NCBI GenBank assembly: GCA_945859605.1
Contig: OX243811.1
Location: 65,857,395 to 65,921,394, forward strand
Origin: Lumbricus rubellus
Lineage: Eukaryota; Annelida; Clitellata; Crassiclitellata; Lumbricidae
Length of the DNA stretch: 64,000 nucleotides
Reading direction: 5' to 3'
A program made the translations under genes and the position numbers. Under the pieces are notes generated by a model. It was not told the origin of the DNA and did not search any database. It saw nothing but the letters and a program-made list of their open reading frames with translations. Within the stretch, counting starts at the first letter, position 1. Every line of letters begins with the position of its first letter. Below are positions 11,176 through 23,100 of the stretch, piece by piece.

Positions 11176-11850
11176 TTGCCATCAGAAAAAGAAACAGCTA
11201 CATTGCATAATCATAAGTGCCAAAAAGTGTCTGCAACAATTTCTTGGCAGCACCATAATTATTAGCACGAGAAAAGCCTGTCCAATGTGTCCACGTAAAA
11301 AATCGGTGGCTAATGTTTGATTAATAGCTCTTTAAAGTCTGCTCATTTCTGCAGTAAACATGTTCAAGAAATTCTCAAATACTGCTGAAGTGACAAAATC
11401 TAACAAAAAATATATAAAATCTACAGTTTTATGTACTACAGGCGTGTTTACACAGTACTCAAAGTGAAAAAATAACAAGGAATGCAGAATAACAACAAAG
11501 ACTAGTGCAGAATAAACTGACTCAATGTTTGAGATTAGCGTCATTGACTGCCTACGGTACATGTATTAACAAATGAATGCATTATTAATGTAGCAATGCA
11601 TTGTATAGAACAGCAGCAGATGAGTCATATATCAGATCATGGCACAAAAGCAAGATGACTTAGGAGACATCATCATGAACAACACACACAACAAACTCAG
11701 AAATTATTCATATACAATATGCTTTGAAAATATCCTGAAAGCCAGAAGCTGGATGATTGTGTTAAAATCTTCACAAATTTAACAATAACTGACAGCCATT
11801 CTAATTTGTTTCCATAACTTTTTTGGGGTGGGGGTGATCCAGAATACTAT

Positions 11851-11932
11851 TTAACACGTTCACCGCCAAGGACGAGTTAACTCGTCCTTCAGCCAGTCAT
11901 TTAACATGGCGTGTAGGCGGTGAACGTGTTAA
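11851..11932. mobile_element. 82-bp TTAA-flanked MITE, family B
   Basis: It begins TTAACACGTTCACCGCC and ends with the inverted GGCGGTGAACGTGTTAA. A GAGTTAACTC palindrome lies in the middle. The other copy is at 26577-26658 and has the same length. TTAA borders suggest mobilisation by a piggyBac-type transposase, which is an inference. Confidence 0.75.
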
Positions 11933-12589
11933 GAGACATACATGTACACGTGAAAACATTCAGCTAATGTGAAGCTAAGATCTGAGGCAAAGTACTACAA
12001 CGCACAATACATTTAGTTACATAATAGCAAATTACACAAACTGATTAATATTTAGCTGCAAACACGTATACCTGAAGTAATCAAAGCTTCAGTGTTTCAA
12101 GATCAAAGCACGGTGCATAACAGCCTGAGTAAGCAGAAAAAGCATGCTGGTTACTAAAGCAATATTTTTAAGATAACAACTACTGTAACAGTTTACAATA
12201 TATGAGTAAAGACCAACGAACATTGAAATAGGAATTACATTTGGGCACCAATGAATATTTTTTAGGAAATGGTTGCATAAAGCTGAAGCAAAGTGCTGCT
12301 GAAAGATGGAATGACAGTGTTCAGCAGTGCTCATACATTTGTGATAGTCTCCAGCAGTACCAGTACTTCCTTCCCAAAATCCTGGAATGATTTTCCTCGT
12401 GAGGTCAGTGTCCCAACATTTCGAACATAGAATAAAGCAATGCTAGAGAGTGGCAATAATTCTGTAACATTTTCCAAAAAAGAAAAATCTCCGTACAAAG
12501 ATTCTAGATCACATTTCTTTGTCTGAGATCCAAAATTTATTGAATCAGAGATTATACGTGAGGTCTGTTATTTAAGAAAGTTCTAATCG

Positions 12590-12725
12590 CTCCCTCTCTT
12601 CTTTTAACCGTACACCAACCCCATTCTTCTTTTAAGCTTACATTAAAAAACCCATTCTTCTTTTAACCTCACATCGCCCCATTCTTCTTTTAACCGTACA
12701 CCAGCCCCCATGCTTCTTTATACTC
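12590..12725. repeat. Degenerate ~35-bp tandem repeat
   Basis: Four or five variants of CCATTCTTCTTTTAACCGTA follow each other with drifting spacers. It lies downstream of the EF-hand gene. Confidence 0.7.
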
Positions 12726-13014
12726 TGTATCACCCATCAGGTTACTGCAGTGATCACCAAGTACTGGTACGTTTTAAATCATAACACAAAAAGCACGCAG
12801 AAACATTTTGAAGAAACTTAGCATTACCAACCAACAAACAACAACTGCAAAAATTCCATATTATGAGAAAAATGCAGGCACAAAATTAATACAGGGAAAT
12901 GTTCAATTAAAAAATCAAGACTTCAATGTGACTGAAAGCAATGCTATAAGACGCTTTGGCAGAAAGCAGCTTAGATCTAGACCAGGTCATGACCCTTGAC
13001 CTTGATCCTCCTCT

Positions 13015-14645
13015 CTATCTTCTGGCATTCATGAACGCCTGGATGAACTCTTCCATGTCGATGGTCTCAGAGTTGTCCTTGTCAAGGACCTCCATCAGAA
13101 GAGCAGTGTCTTCCTCGGAGAACTTGTCACCAAGTATGGCCGTTGCGCGCTGCAACTCCTTGCGGTTCAACGTACCGTTACCGTCGGTGTCGAACTTGGA
13201 GAAGATGCGTCTCATGAGAGCCGCCCTTCAATGTCAGCAAAACAATTAAAGATAAGTTTAGGTAAAAGCAAGACCATAATTTTTTAGATAAAGATAACAG
13301 CCAGACAATAAAACATACAGGCAACAGCAAAACAATAATCATAAAGGCAACACCAAAGAATAAAATATAAAGGTAACAGTAAAACAATGAAAGATCTAGT
13401 TCCCATGCTCTGGGGAAATTCAGGTTTCGGAGAGGGGAGCGAGGTTGAGTCAGTGACAAGACTTTCCGTTGGTCAAATTTTGTGACGACCATTACCTTTT
13501 AGTCTTTCAGTCAAAATCTCAGTAAATAAACCATTTTCGCTGCAAAGATAAAAATAACTGATGACCTTTATAAAAGTCTTTCTTTCTGTTTTACCAAGGC
13601 CGCTAAGTTTCTCCCTCTCTGGTACATGCATCTTATACAGCCAATAATCCAATGACATCAAACACCATGACATTAGTTGACTAGCTATTAAACAGAATTT
13701 CAACTGAAATGAAATGATTTGAGTAGAAGATGAGCTTAGCATGAGATGCGGATGATGCGTTGCTCACCTGTGCAGCGCCGGTGGAGCGCTCTTCATCGCA
13801 GCCATGTACTCATCAAACGAGACTTTGTTGTCACCAGAAGCATCAGACTTCGTGAAGAAGTTCTGCTTTAACAAACACACAAACCAGATACCGCATATGC
13901 ATAAGTTTACACATATGTGCATGCATACATATGTCAGGTATTGTACATGCATAGTAATGACAATAATAACAACAATAATAATAACAATAATAATCATAAT
14001 TATGTTTCCCAGCGCATAAATACTTAGAGAAATGCTGTATTTGTTCGGCGTTGTCTTTTTTGTTCTGCTCCGGTCTATCTAAGTGAGCTCTGCTGTCATG
14101 TTGTTTTAGCTCACAGTCCTTCGCTCTGCCTCTAGCGGTGAGATTTCAGTCCCTCGTGTTGGATCATCAGTACATCAGCATCGTGGTTTCTTGTGTGCGG
14201 CCAATCTGTCTGAAATAATCTTCCATTGAAGATACTCCTGTTACCTAGCGTTGAATCATCAGTGTTTTACAGGCTCTATGAAACCTATTTTTATCACTGA
14301 GTTTGGACCTGGAGTGCCTCTGAGTGGGTATGTTGAAGGGGTGCTATGAGATGTGATTAAAATATTTGACTTCTGATCGGCTCTATGGATGATGTACATG
14401 TATTACCAGGTATGTTGACCAAAATGCAAATAGCAATTGATTGGTCAATAATTATATAATAGAATATTCATATCTTATCTTAATACTCTGCCTTGCCAAC
14501 AATTCCAGCATACCTTGATGACATCATCACTACCCGTGTACCCCAGACGACGCATTGCAGAGCAGAGTTCCTGTAGGGTCAGAGAACCGCTCTTGTCTTT
14601 GTCCGCCTCATGAAACAACTGCTCAAGGTCGTTCTTAGATGCCAT
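13015..14645 (-). CDS. Calmodulin-like four-EF-hand calcium-binding protein
   Basis: Three exons on the minus strand, 14645-14514, 13862-13768 and 13225-13015, total 438 nt (145 residues plus stop). All junctions are GT-AG with matching phases. The ATG at 14645 has a strong context (GCCATGG). Loop 1 is DKDKSGSLTLQE, loop 2 DASGDNKVSFDE, loop 3 DTDGNGTLNRKE and loop 4 DKDNSETIDMEE. Loop 4 has Glu instead of the usual Gly at position 6. Length and layout match calmodulin and troponin-C-like proteins, which bind calcium and regulate partners. It is clearly not conventional calmodulin: the N-terminus MASKNDLEQLF and the linker differ. The specific role is unknown. The 5' end faces TPP2. Confidence 0.9.
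13960..14000. repeat. (AAT/AAC)n microsatellite in EF-hand intron 1
   Basis: Repeated AATAAC and AATAAT trinucleotides lie in the intron between the first two EF-hand exons. They produce spurious Ile-rich and Thr-rich open frames on both strands. Confidence 0.75.
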
Positions 14646-15013
14646 GGCAAAAAGAAAGGATCCACGCTAAAACATTAAGCATAAGTTTTATCACTTCAAA
14701 ATGAAACGAATAAATTGCTTTAAGGCAATTGGCATATAAATTTACAATCCATCATTTCACATCAACAGAATTTTAAATGATACACATCGGCTAGATAATA
14801 ATCATTAATTTTATCTTTGTTTAGGATTGTATTGAGAGTGCCTTTCCTTAGTTTTCTTGAAGCGATGTCAGATAAATTACGAATTACAATCACAAATAAC
14901 GTCGTTAAACATATATTATCCTTTCATTGCAAAACAGGATTTACGTACATAGACAACATTTAAAAATTATTTTTAATGATGCCAGGTTGTGTTCTTTAAT
15001 TGTTCATGAATTT

Positions 15014-15233
15014 GTTTGTATGTGCACTTGTTATATAGCGCCCCTTAAAGCTCACTACTCAGAGGCGCTCCTGACTACAGCGCAGACTCTGCATCAGAGT
15101 TTCATGCAGAAGCGCTGAGAAACTGCGAGTGAAGGACTTTCCCAAGGTCCTTACATAGCAACTTCAGGTGGATTCGAACCCACAACCCTCTGGCTGCAAG
15201 GCAACGAACATACCCACTACACCACAGCCCCCC
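15014..15233 (-). mobile_element. tRNA-derived SINE with 9-bp target duplication
   Basis: It has the same body as the 8098-8330 copy. The minus-strand B-box GGTTCGAATCCACC is near 15170 and the A-box-like TGGTGTAGTGGGTATG near 15214-15229. CATGAATTT flanks it on both sides (15005-15013 and 15234-15242). It is the best-preserved copy and defines the family's ends. Confidence 0.9.
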
Positions 15234-15825
15234 CATGAATTTCAGTTATATACACAATCAATCAGCATCATAGCAAGAGGCGTTCCAGTGGTCGTTATTG
15301 CCTAGGTTGAGTTGCGGTGGGGTGCTAGATTTATGCTCGGCAAAGGAAGCCATTATTGCTCAATAAGGTTATGCATTCGATGCCAGCTCACAAATTCTCA
15401 CTCTCCATCACTTTCAATCACATATCACATCAGTGACAACATTGGCAAATTACGAGCTATATATCCCAGGCCTACGATGTATCTCAACATTTACGCTACG
15501 GTATATCAAGAGACCATGACCAAGCCCTTCACACTGGCGTCAATTAATATTCACGAAAATTAAATATTTTTAATAACCTACAAATAAAACCTCTTATCAA
15601 AACCAGGTACCAAATTTGGTCAAATTCTCGCCATAGGCTTTTTAGCATTTTTTTAATAATGCCGGGTAATGAATTAAAACTGATGCATATGTAAATGTAA
15701 GGTAAATCTTCGAGAATTTTTCAGCGCCCACAAAAGCCACGTCAGGGAGACCAGTTCATTCACCGGCGCTGGAATAAAGGACAAACGAAAATTACCTACA
15801 TTCATCGTAAGCAACAGAAATTTTG

Positions 15826-16053
15826 CAAACTGACCCAACAAACCAGGGCTTAGTTATAGTAAGCGGGTCCCTATGTTAAATGAATGACTGCACTAACCCT
15901 ATTCCTAACCCTAACCGACCCTGACGATGCCTAACCTGAACCCTAACCAACACATAGGGACCCGCTTACTATAACTAAGCCCTGGTTTGTTGGGTCAGTT
16001 TACCTGTATATGTTTTTTAACATAGGGACCCGCTTACTATAACTATGCCCAAA
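15826..16053. mobile_element. Foldback MITE with ~52-bp arms plus a third partial arm
   Basis: The arms, about 15826-15878 and 15950-16003, are inverted copies containing AACAAACCAGGGCTTAG and GTAAGCGGGTCCCTATG. A third fragment of the right arm follows at 16016-16053. The centre holds degenerate CCCTAACC repeats. It sits between the divergent EF-hand and TPP2 genes. Confidence 0.8.
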
Positions 16054-17120
16054 CGAGTAGGGGTTGAATAAACAACACTCGAGCATCCTATTTAAAACAC
16101 GCATTACCTAAGTCACGCCGTATTTAATTCAAATAAACAATTCCGACACGGAATTAACCAAATCAACGCACCTTTTCAAAGACGAACGATTAAAATCGGT
16201 GAATTTATATGCAGTCTGAACAACCCGCAGTCTATCGTCCACTGATTCTGCACGATGGCTGCCAGAAACCTTATAATATCATTATGTTAATTAGGTCATG
16301 AATATTAATATGGCTTGTGTGAATAAAAAAAATTCGTTATTGATATTTTGGTGTGCAGGGTGTGCAGACATGACATTATTAAAAATGTAGGCCTATCACA
16401 TTCACGATTCCGGGCCGGCCGGTAGACTAGGCCTATTGCCCGCGCAAAGCGTGCAGAACTAATTATTGCCCGTATTTGACGTTGTTAGAGCTGTTACTAG
16501 CCTACCATTGCAAGTCTAATTTATATGCTTCCCTGTTTGGTGGAGATTCGCCAACGCAAATGAGCGAAAACGTCTTAACAGTCTTTTTAAAAAATTGACC
16601 CGTTCTAGCTTCCTTCCTGCCGATTTCCCTAGTTTTGACAAACTCTGTAGCCTACTAGAGCTGACTAGAAGTAGTAGGCCTAGGCCTACTACCGCGCCTC
16701 TGACACTGTCGGTCGTAGTGCTGCCAGAGTTTGTTCCACAGTATAACTTGTAGGAGCAGAAGAGGCTGATTTGGTCGATTGTAAACTCAAGCTTCTAAAT
16801 TTAGCGCCATCACATCATCACAAACCATAGGCTAGGTGTCCGACGCCACTCTCTGTCTGAGTCTGTCTCGTGTCATCTCCCAGTTTCTACAGGCCAGTTT
16901 CTAAAGCGCCACTCAATATAAAAGGGCCTATCAAAGCGAGGGCAACGTGTAACTTATTCAAAAAAGCAGCGGCGAGTCCGAAGAATAAAATTAATAATAA
17001 TTGATAGGCTAATAATTATTATTATTGTTGACGCAGAGTTGAGCTCTTCCCATAATTCCTTCATGTTCTCTAACTTAAAAATCAACACGGCAGCGGTTTT
17101 GGTACGCGCCCGAAAATAAG
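16054..17120. other. 5' flank of TPP2 (head-to-head with the EF-hand gene)
   Basis: No open reading frame or repeat family was recognised from 16054 to the TPP2 start codon, apart from a short ATT tract at 16985-17030. About 2.5 kb separates the two divergent start codons, and part of that is transposon. No TATA box is obvious upstream of 17121. Confidence 0.4.
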
Positions 17121-20100
17121 ATGGCGGCGTGCGTGGACCTGGAGTTCCCAGTTGACGGAATTCTCCCAAAGAAAGAAACCGGGGCTTGGTCGTTCCGCAA
17201 CAAATACCCAGATTATGATGGCCGAGGAGTTACAATTGCCGTGCTCGACACGGGAGTAGATCCGGGAGCGCCAGGTTTACAGGTAGACGCCATTTATCGT
17301 CTGCACCTTCATACTCCGGCAAACAAGGAACCTAGATGACCTGGCAATATTGAAATGATTTTCTACATTTTGCCTAGGACATGACTTACTGGTTCTCAAA
17401 CAGAATAATCTTCGTCGATCTCGCTAGTTAGAATCTGGCTTGTTGTAATTAAACGTTGGTGAGTTTGTTCGCACACCACGTAGTAACTTGCATGGTAACG
17501 GTGATCACTTGTAAGTTTAAGTACGCTGAATTACGTGATCGTGTTTGTAATTTCCGGATTTTCACTATTTAGAAAAAGGTAAAGTTCTCAGTTTTTCTTC
17601 ATGTCATGTCCTTTAGATGTCTTTTCATGTTTTAGTTTCGTTATATTTTAGGTAACATCAGAGGGAAAGCCAAAAATCGTCGACATCGTTGATGTTACTG
17701 GATCAGGAGATGTGGACACGTCAACCGTCGTTGAAGCCGTAAATGGCGAAATAACTGGTTTAACTGGCAGAAAACTCCGGGTAATTTGCACTTTATGGCA
17801 TCTAGTGAATTATGTAGAGCCACATATAGAAATCCTGCTCAAAGATGGGGTATTGATATAATTTTTTTTTATGTACATTCATTCATGTATGAAACACTTC
17901 ACAGGATGCCTGTTAAGTTCCTAGTTTCACACGTAGCTGCCTAACTCACCAGAACACAAGTATTAAAGCAGGCAGAGAGAAGGCACTACTTAAGGCATTT
18001 CCTAGGGTACTCTACAGGAGCTTGCTCAAGAAATGACCTCTGAACCATTAATGCGTAGTACTTTACTCGACTTGTCTCATGAATTTCACTTTGCCATATA
18101 ACTGTGTCGCGGCTTGTCAACCTGAGTTATATTAAATGAGGGGGTTGACGTTTAGCGGCATGGCACCTGCATATCTCCATGGGCAGTCACTGCTCGATGT
18201 TCCGATGTGTTTGTTGTTCTATTGGTCTTGGTGTGTTAACCCTTTAATGCCGGAGGGTATAGGATTTCCCATACCATCATACCATTTACTACCATCTTGG
18301 CATTAAAGGGTTAAGATAATGTTGCTATAAAGTCACCAGATTAGTGAATCTGGCTTGGCAACATGCTGCTAATATACCTCAATGTAGATTGCTACTGACA
18401 ATGCTATTGCAACTGTTGTATTACATGCATTACATGACATTTTTACAACAGTATCGTAGAAGTTTCAAGATTAGGTCCACTATTTAGACGAGTTGGTGTG
18501 TTATTGTTGCATAATTAATTTTTATTGCAATGCGTGACAACCTGATTGAATTAATTCTGGATTGGGTTAGAATATATAAATTTAAATTTCCATGTATGTT
18601 AAATTTCCTCATAGATACCAGACACATGGCAGAATCCAACCGGTCAATATCACATCGGAGTGAAGAACGGGTACGGGTTGTTTCCGAAAATCTTGAAGGA
18701 GCGCCTGACGAAGGAAAACAAGGAGCACGTCTGGGATCCAAGTCACCGACAGAAATTAACGGAAGCGATTCGTGAATTGGACGAATTCGATGCTAACCAT
18801 TCAGACCTATCGCAGGTCAGCAGCAAAGAGTTATCATATTTACAATACTTACTCATCCCTTGAGCATGAACTGCTCTTAGACAGCACCATTTTTTCTCTG
18901 TTATTGGTCCCGTGGCATGGAATGGGCTCTCACCTTATGCCTAGGGTCTGTTCAGATGCATTTTATTGCAGCCTTAGAACCGTCTTTTTCAGCCGATGTT
19001 TGGTTGAGAGCGCTCCCGAGTAGTAACCTTGAAGGGACGCCATAGAAATCTCGTAATGAATGAATGAATGCAATAAAGTAGACTGTAATTGGGGTTGCCT
19101 TCGTTATGAAGTTCAAAGTGCACATTGCATGGCAGGGCATTTGTTCTGTTAGTAGTTAAGGTTTATGTTTTCTGTCATTTGAGTTCTTGTGAATTGTTTC
19201 AAATTACTGCACATTGTAACCAGTTGCAATAAAAGGAAATTGTTGAACCCGGGCAACCCTTAAGAACCATACGTAGACTCACGGCTGAAAGTGGTTTGGA
19301 AAAATTGCCGGGTCTGATTTTGGGGTTGACTTTGGTGGACGAGCCGACGCCTTTGAGCCGAAAAATTTTCTGGCAACTTTTTTAGTCATTTGCTAAAATT
19401 TTCACAAAATCATACCATTTTAACATGTTTGTGGTATGTGATGACGTTCTTTGTTTAGTCGTTTCCCAAAAATTGTTAAACAAGCGACCTTGCTGAGACC
19501 CGGCACCAGCAGGTTATGGAAATCAGTGCCGGGTCTCGGACCTCGACAGACCTGGCTCACTTTCAACCCTGGGTAAACTGGAAGCTCAGTAAGTTTTCAG
19601 TTTAGAGTAACGTTGTTTATATTGTTTTTTGGCCAACCAATTATCGATTGTGTGTGATGATGTTGTGTTTGGAACTTAACTGAATGGTAGGAAGAGAAGT
19701 GGCAGAGAGAGGATCTGGCGGCCAAGGTAGAGATACTTCAGACGCTCGACAAGAAGTTCATCGAATGCGGTCCTGTCTTTGATTGCATTGTCTTCAACGA
19801 CGGACAGACTTGGCAGTGCGTTGTTCATTCTTCAATTCATTCTAACAATGAAAATATTAATACTTGTCTCATGCATTGTCTTTTAATTTTATTATTATCT
19901 GAAGATTTATGAAGCACTCTTTACGATAAGAAATACAATGCAGATGATGATGAGTTCTCTATGCCGTAAAGCAAGTCCATTGGTTTTAAAGCCCCTCAGG
20001 GATGTGCTGCCTGGCATCTTTTCACGTTGCCTTCCTCACAGACAATTATGGGTCGGATACTTTTCCAGGGTTACTACGCAGTGGCTTTAAAAGGTCGATT

Positions 20101-23100
20101 CGAACTTGCGACCCTTCGGTTACAATACACAGAGCTTACTGCTACACCGCCGCATCCCATTACAATGCAGATACACTGTGTAATTAACTCATTTTTTCAA
20201 CCATTTAATTATTACGTCTGACAGATTGCTTCTCAGCCCAACTGCAGAGGAAAAGGACAGTTTTAAAGTGTTTAATGATGCACAAAATCACATGGCATAG
20301 ACTGGATCAGAAGGCATTTGATTTATATCAGAAACACTACTTTATTACGTCTTATTTAGGTTTTGAATTTTTTTAAAATATAAATAAATAATTTCTGAAT
20401 TGTTGATTTGACAAAATTTCAGTGCTTCAAAGCATTGAAAAATCTTCCCTGTCCTTCACTGCATGTATTTTATTTTGGATGAATTTTTTTGTATATTAGG
20501 GCGTGTGTTGACATATCGGAGTCAGGTGATCTGTCTAAAAGTCCGCTGCTGACGACGTACAGAGAAAATCGAAGCTATGGAACGATCAACTCTGGTCAGC
20601 ACTGCACTGCTTACTTGCACACAAATGACAGATTTTTGGCATGGAATTCTAAATGCTCTGTGATTGTGTATGGCTGTATTTATAAATGACCTGTGACTGT
20701 GTATGGATGCAATATGACTTACACTTGCAGATGGTTGTGTTGCATGCTGTTGCAGTTTTTTGGCCCTTCTACCTCAATAGCCTCTCTTGGGCCTTGCACA
20801 GCACTTACGAAAGAAACACTAATTCATGCATCTGTCAATTCAGTTATCTGCAATGTAAACAAACCAACCTGTTTCTTTTCTTTATGATTCAGTTAGGCTG
20901 TTGAGCAACTCTAATGACAAATGTCATTTAACATCGCCTTTGACCACCGTTTGGGTCTAAGCTGAAGTTGTTGAGGTCTTCATCTGATGTTGAGAAGTTG
21001 TTTTGTTGTTTAATATAGCAATGATGAATTACGTCGTGAATATTCATCAGGATGGAAATCTTCTTGAGATTGTCACCAATTCAGGTAAGTCCTTCTTTGT
21101 TTCAAATTCAATTCCGGTCGGTCTGGTCTTTTAACCCTTTGATGCCGAGAGTGTAGTAAAATGTATGGGAAATCCTATACCCTCCGGCATCAAAGGGTTA
21201 AACAGTTTATATAAATCCTGGCTTACTGGTGCAGTTCTTTAGTGAAGATCCTTCCCAACCACGCATCAGAAAGGTATGTGGCAGATGATCAGCCGTTTCA
21301 ATGTAATCTAGTAATATACCCTCTGTTGAATTCTTCTGTCTCGATTTCTACTTCGCCTTAAACTGATAATTAATTCACAGGTGTTGGTCAAAGCAACCTT
21401 GGTGTGGAATTGATGAAGTACAGATAATCAATCCCTGATCTGGTGATTGGTCCCTGTGCTGTTCATCTCTTAGTTGACATTATACTCTGAATTGTATGTC
21501 TCATGTAGAACTTAGCAGTTAGTTTTGCCAAAATACTCTCATTTTCTGTTTAATTTAACAATTTGTATGCTTAAATCAAAACAATTGAGGCCTAGCAATA
21601 GCAATGTGAGCACTAAGCAGCTGCAGACTGGAAATGGGACCCAACCCTTTATAGGCTGTGGCTTCTGAAGGGCTCTGTTTGTACTCAGTACTTGCTTGTT
21701 TGATTGACCCCTTTGTTATTTATCATAGGAGCACATGGGACTCACGTGGCTTGCATCGCAGCCGGGTACTTCCAGGATGAACTGGAGAAATGTGGAATTG
21801 CTCCAGGAGCTCAGGTTGTCTCCATCAAAATTGGAGACAATCGTCTCGATTCCATGGAAACTGGAACCGCTCTCATCCGTGCCGTAAGTTCGATTACAAC
21901 CGAAGATATATTGTAATTTTGCAACCAACCAGTCAAAAATATGGCAGTGCTTTCCTAGGTAGGCCCCAGAAATTAGCGTTGAAAAATTTGAAAAATTGCA
22001 AATCTACATAAATTTATGCATGCTCTCATAGTACCTCTGATGCAAATACATGCATGTATGCGTCTATGGATTAGAATGTTGAGAAGCATAGTATCATATA
22101 AATTTGTAACTTTCATTCTTGAGTTGTTTTGCATTCATTGTAGATTATCAAGGCGATTGAACTTCGTTGCGATGTTCTTAACTACAGTTACGGAGAGGCC
22201 TGCCATTGGCCAAATGCAGGGTCAGTTGCGCTTTTCTTCTAACAATAGGTTGCACCAGGTTGTCAATCTATCTTTCATTCTATTTATTGCAATGTGTTTT
22301 GTGTACAAGGCCACCAAATCCATATGTGAAGCACAGGAAAAGCATGGTGATTTGGAACCATGGACAGTTTCTGTCCACAGATATTTTTGCAGGAGGGGAC
22401 CAAAACACATTGGCCATGGTCAATTTCTTTAGCAAGAGCTTGAAAAATGCAAAGCAGGAAATTTTATCATAAATTTGTATTTTTCAGAGATTTCTAAATG
22501 TTACAATCATGAGCCACTAGGTACAGTGCAGCAGAAACCAGGAAAACTAATATCTTATTCTTATATTAGCCTGACCCTCTTCATTGATTATTATTCATGC
22601 ATGCATTCATACAATACTTAATACTTTATTAAAACTTAACCAGTTACAATAATGTGGATAGTCATGATAATCATAATAACATAAAAAAATAATAACAGCA
22701 GAACATCATCGAAACCACAAGCATGCCTAACTATACTTTGAGATGTTGTATCTTGGATATGTCTCTCTGTCTGTTAGCACTTATTTCTGAGTTTGCATAT
22801 GTGCAGGCGCATCTGCGACGTAATCACTGAGGCGGTCAACAAGCACGGCATAATATTCGTGTCGAGTGCAGGCAACAATGGTCCAGCGCTGTCAACGGTC
22901 GGGGCTCCCGGTGGAACAACAGCTAGCATCATTGGTATTATTATTTTTATTATTATTATTACAAACTTGTGCAGATCTGCACAGAAATGAGGATCTGAGG
23001 AGCAGTTAGTTGGTTTTCTGTTGAACTTTTATTGTTAGGTATCGAAATGTTTGAAAGCTGGTGGATAATAGAAGACATTTGCTGGACTGTCCATAGGATG

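Larger units (their letters stand above)
9815..13014 (-). other. Probable long 3' untranslated or downstream region of the EF-hand gene
   Basis: There is no recognisable coding sequence for 3.2 kb downstream of the calmodulin-like stop codon. A minus-strand AATAAA lies at about 9824-9832 and is a possible polyadenylation signal. Other AATAAA-like sites occur in between, so the true transcript end is unknown. Embedded are a 131-bp tandem duplication, a TTAA-flanked MITE and a CCATTCTTCTTTTAACC repeat. Confidence 0.35.

Noticed and set aside
15160..15230. tRNA gene on the minus strand
   Set aside because: A- and B-box are present, but there is no cloverleaf and the sequence continues into a SINE body shared with other loci.
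15890..15955. Interstitial telomere repeat
   Set aside because: Only a few irregular CCCTAACC units, enclosed in the arms of a foldback element.
22016..22472. 138-codon plus-strand frame overlapping TPP2 exon 8
   Set aside because: Out of frame with the exon and extends into the introns; no recognisable domain.
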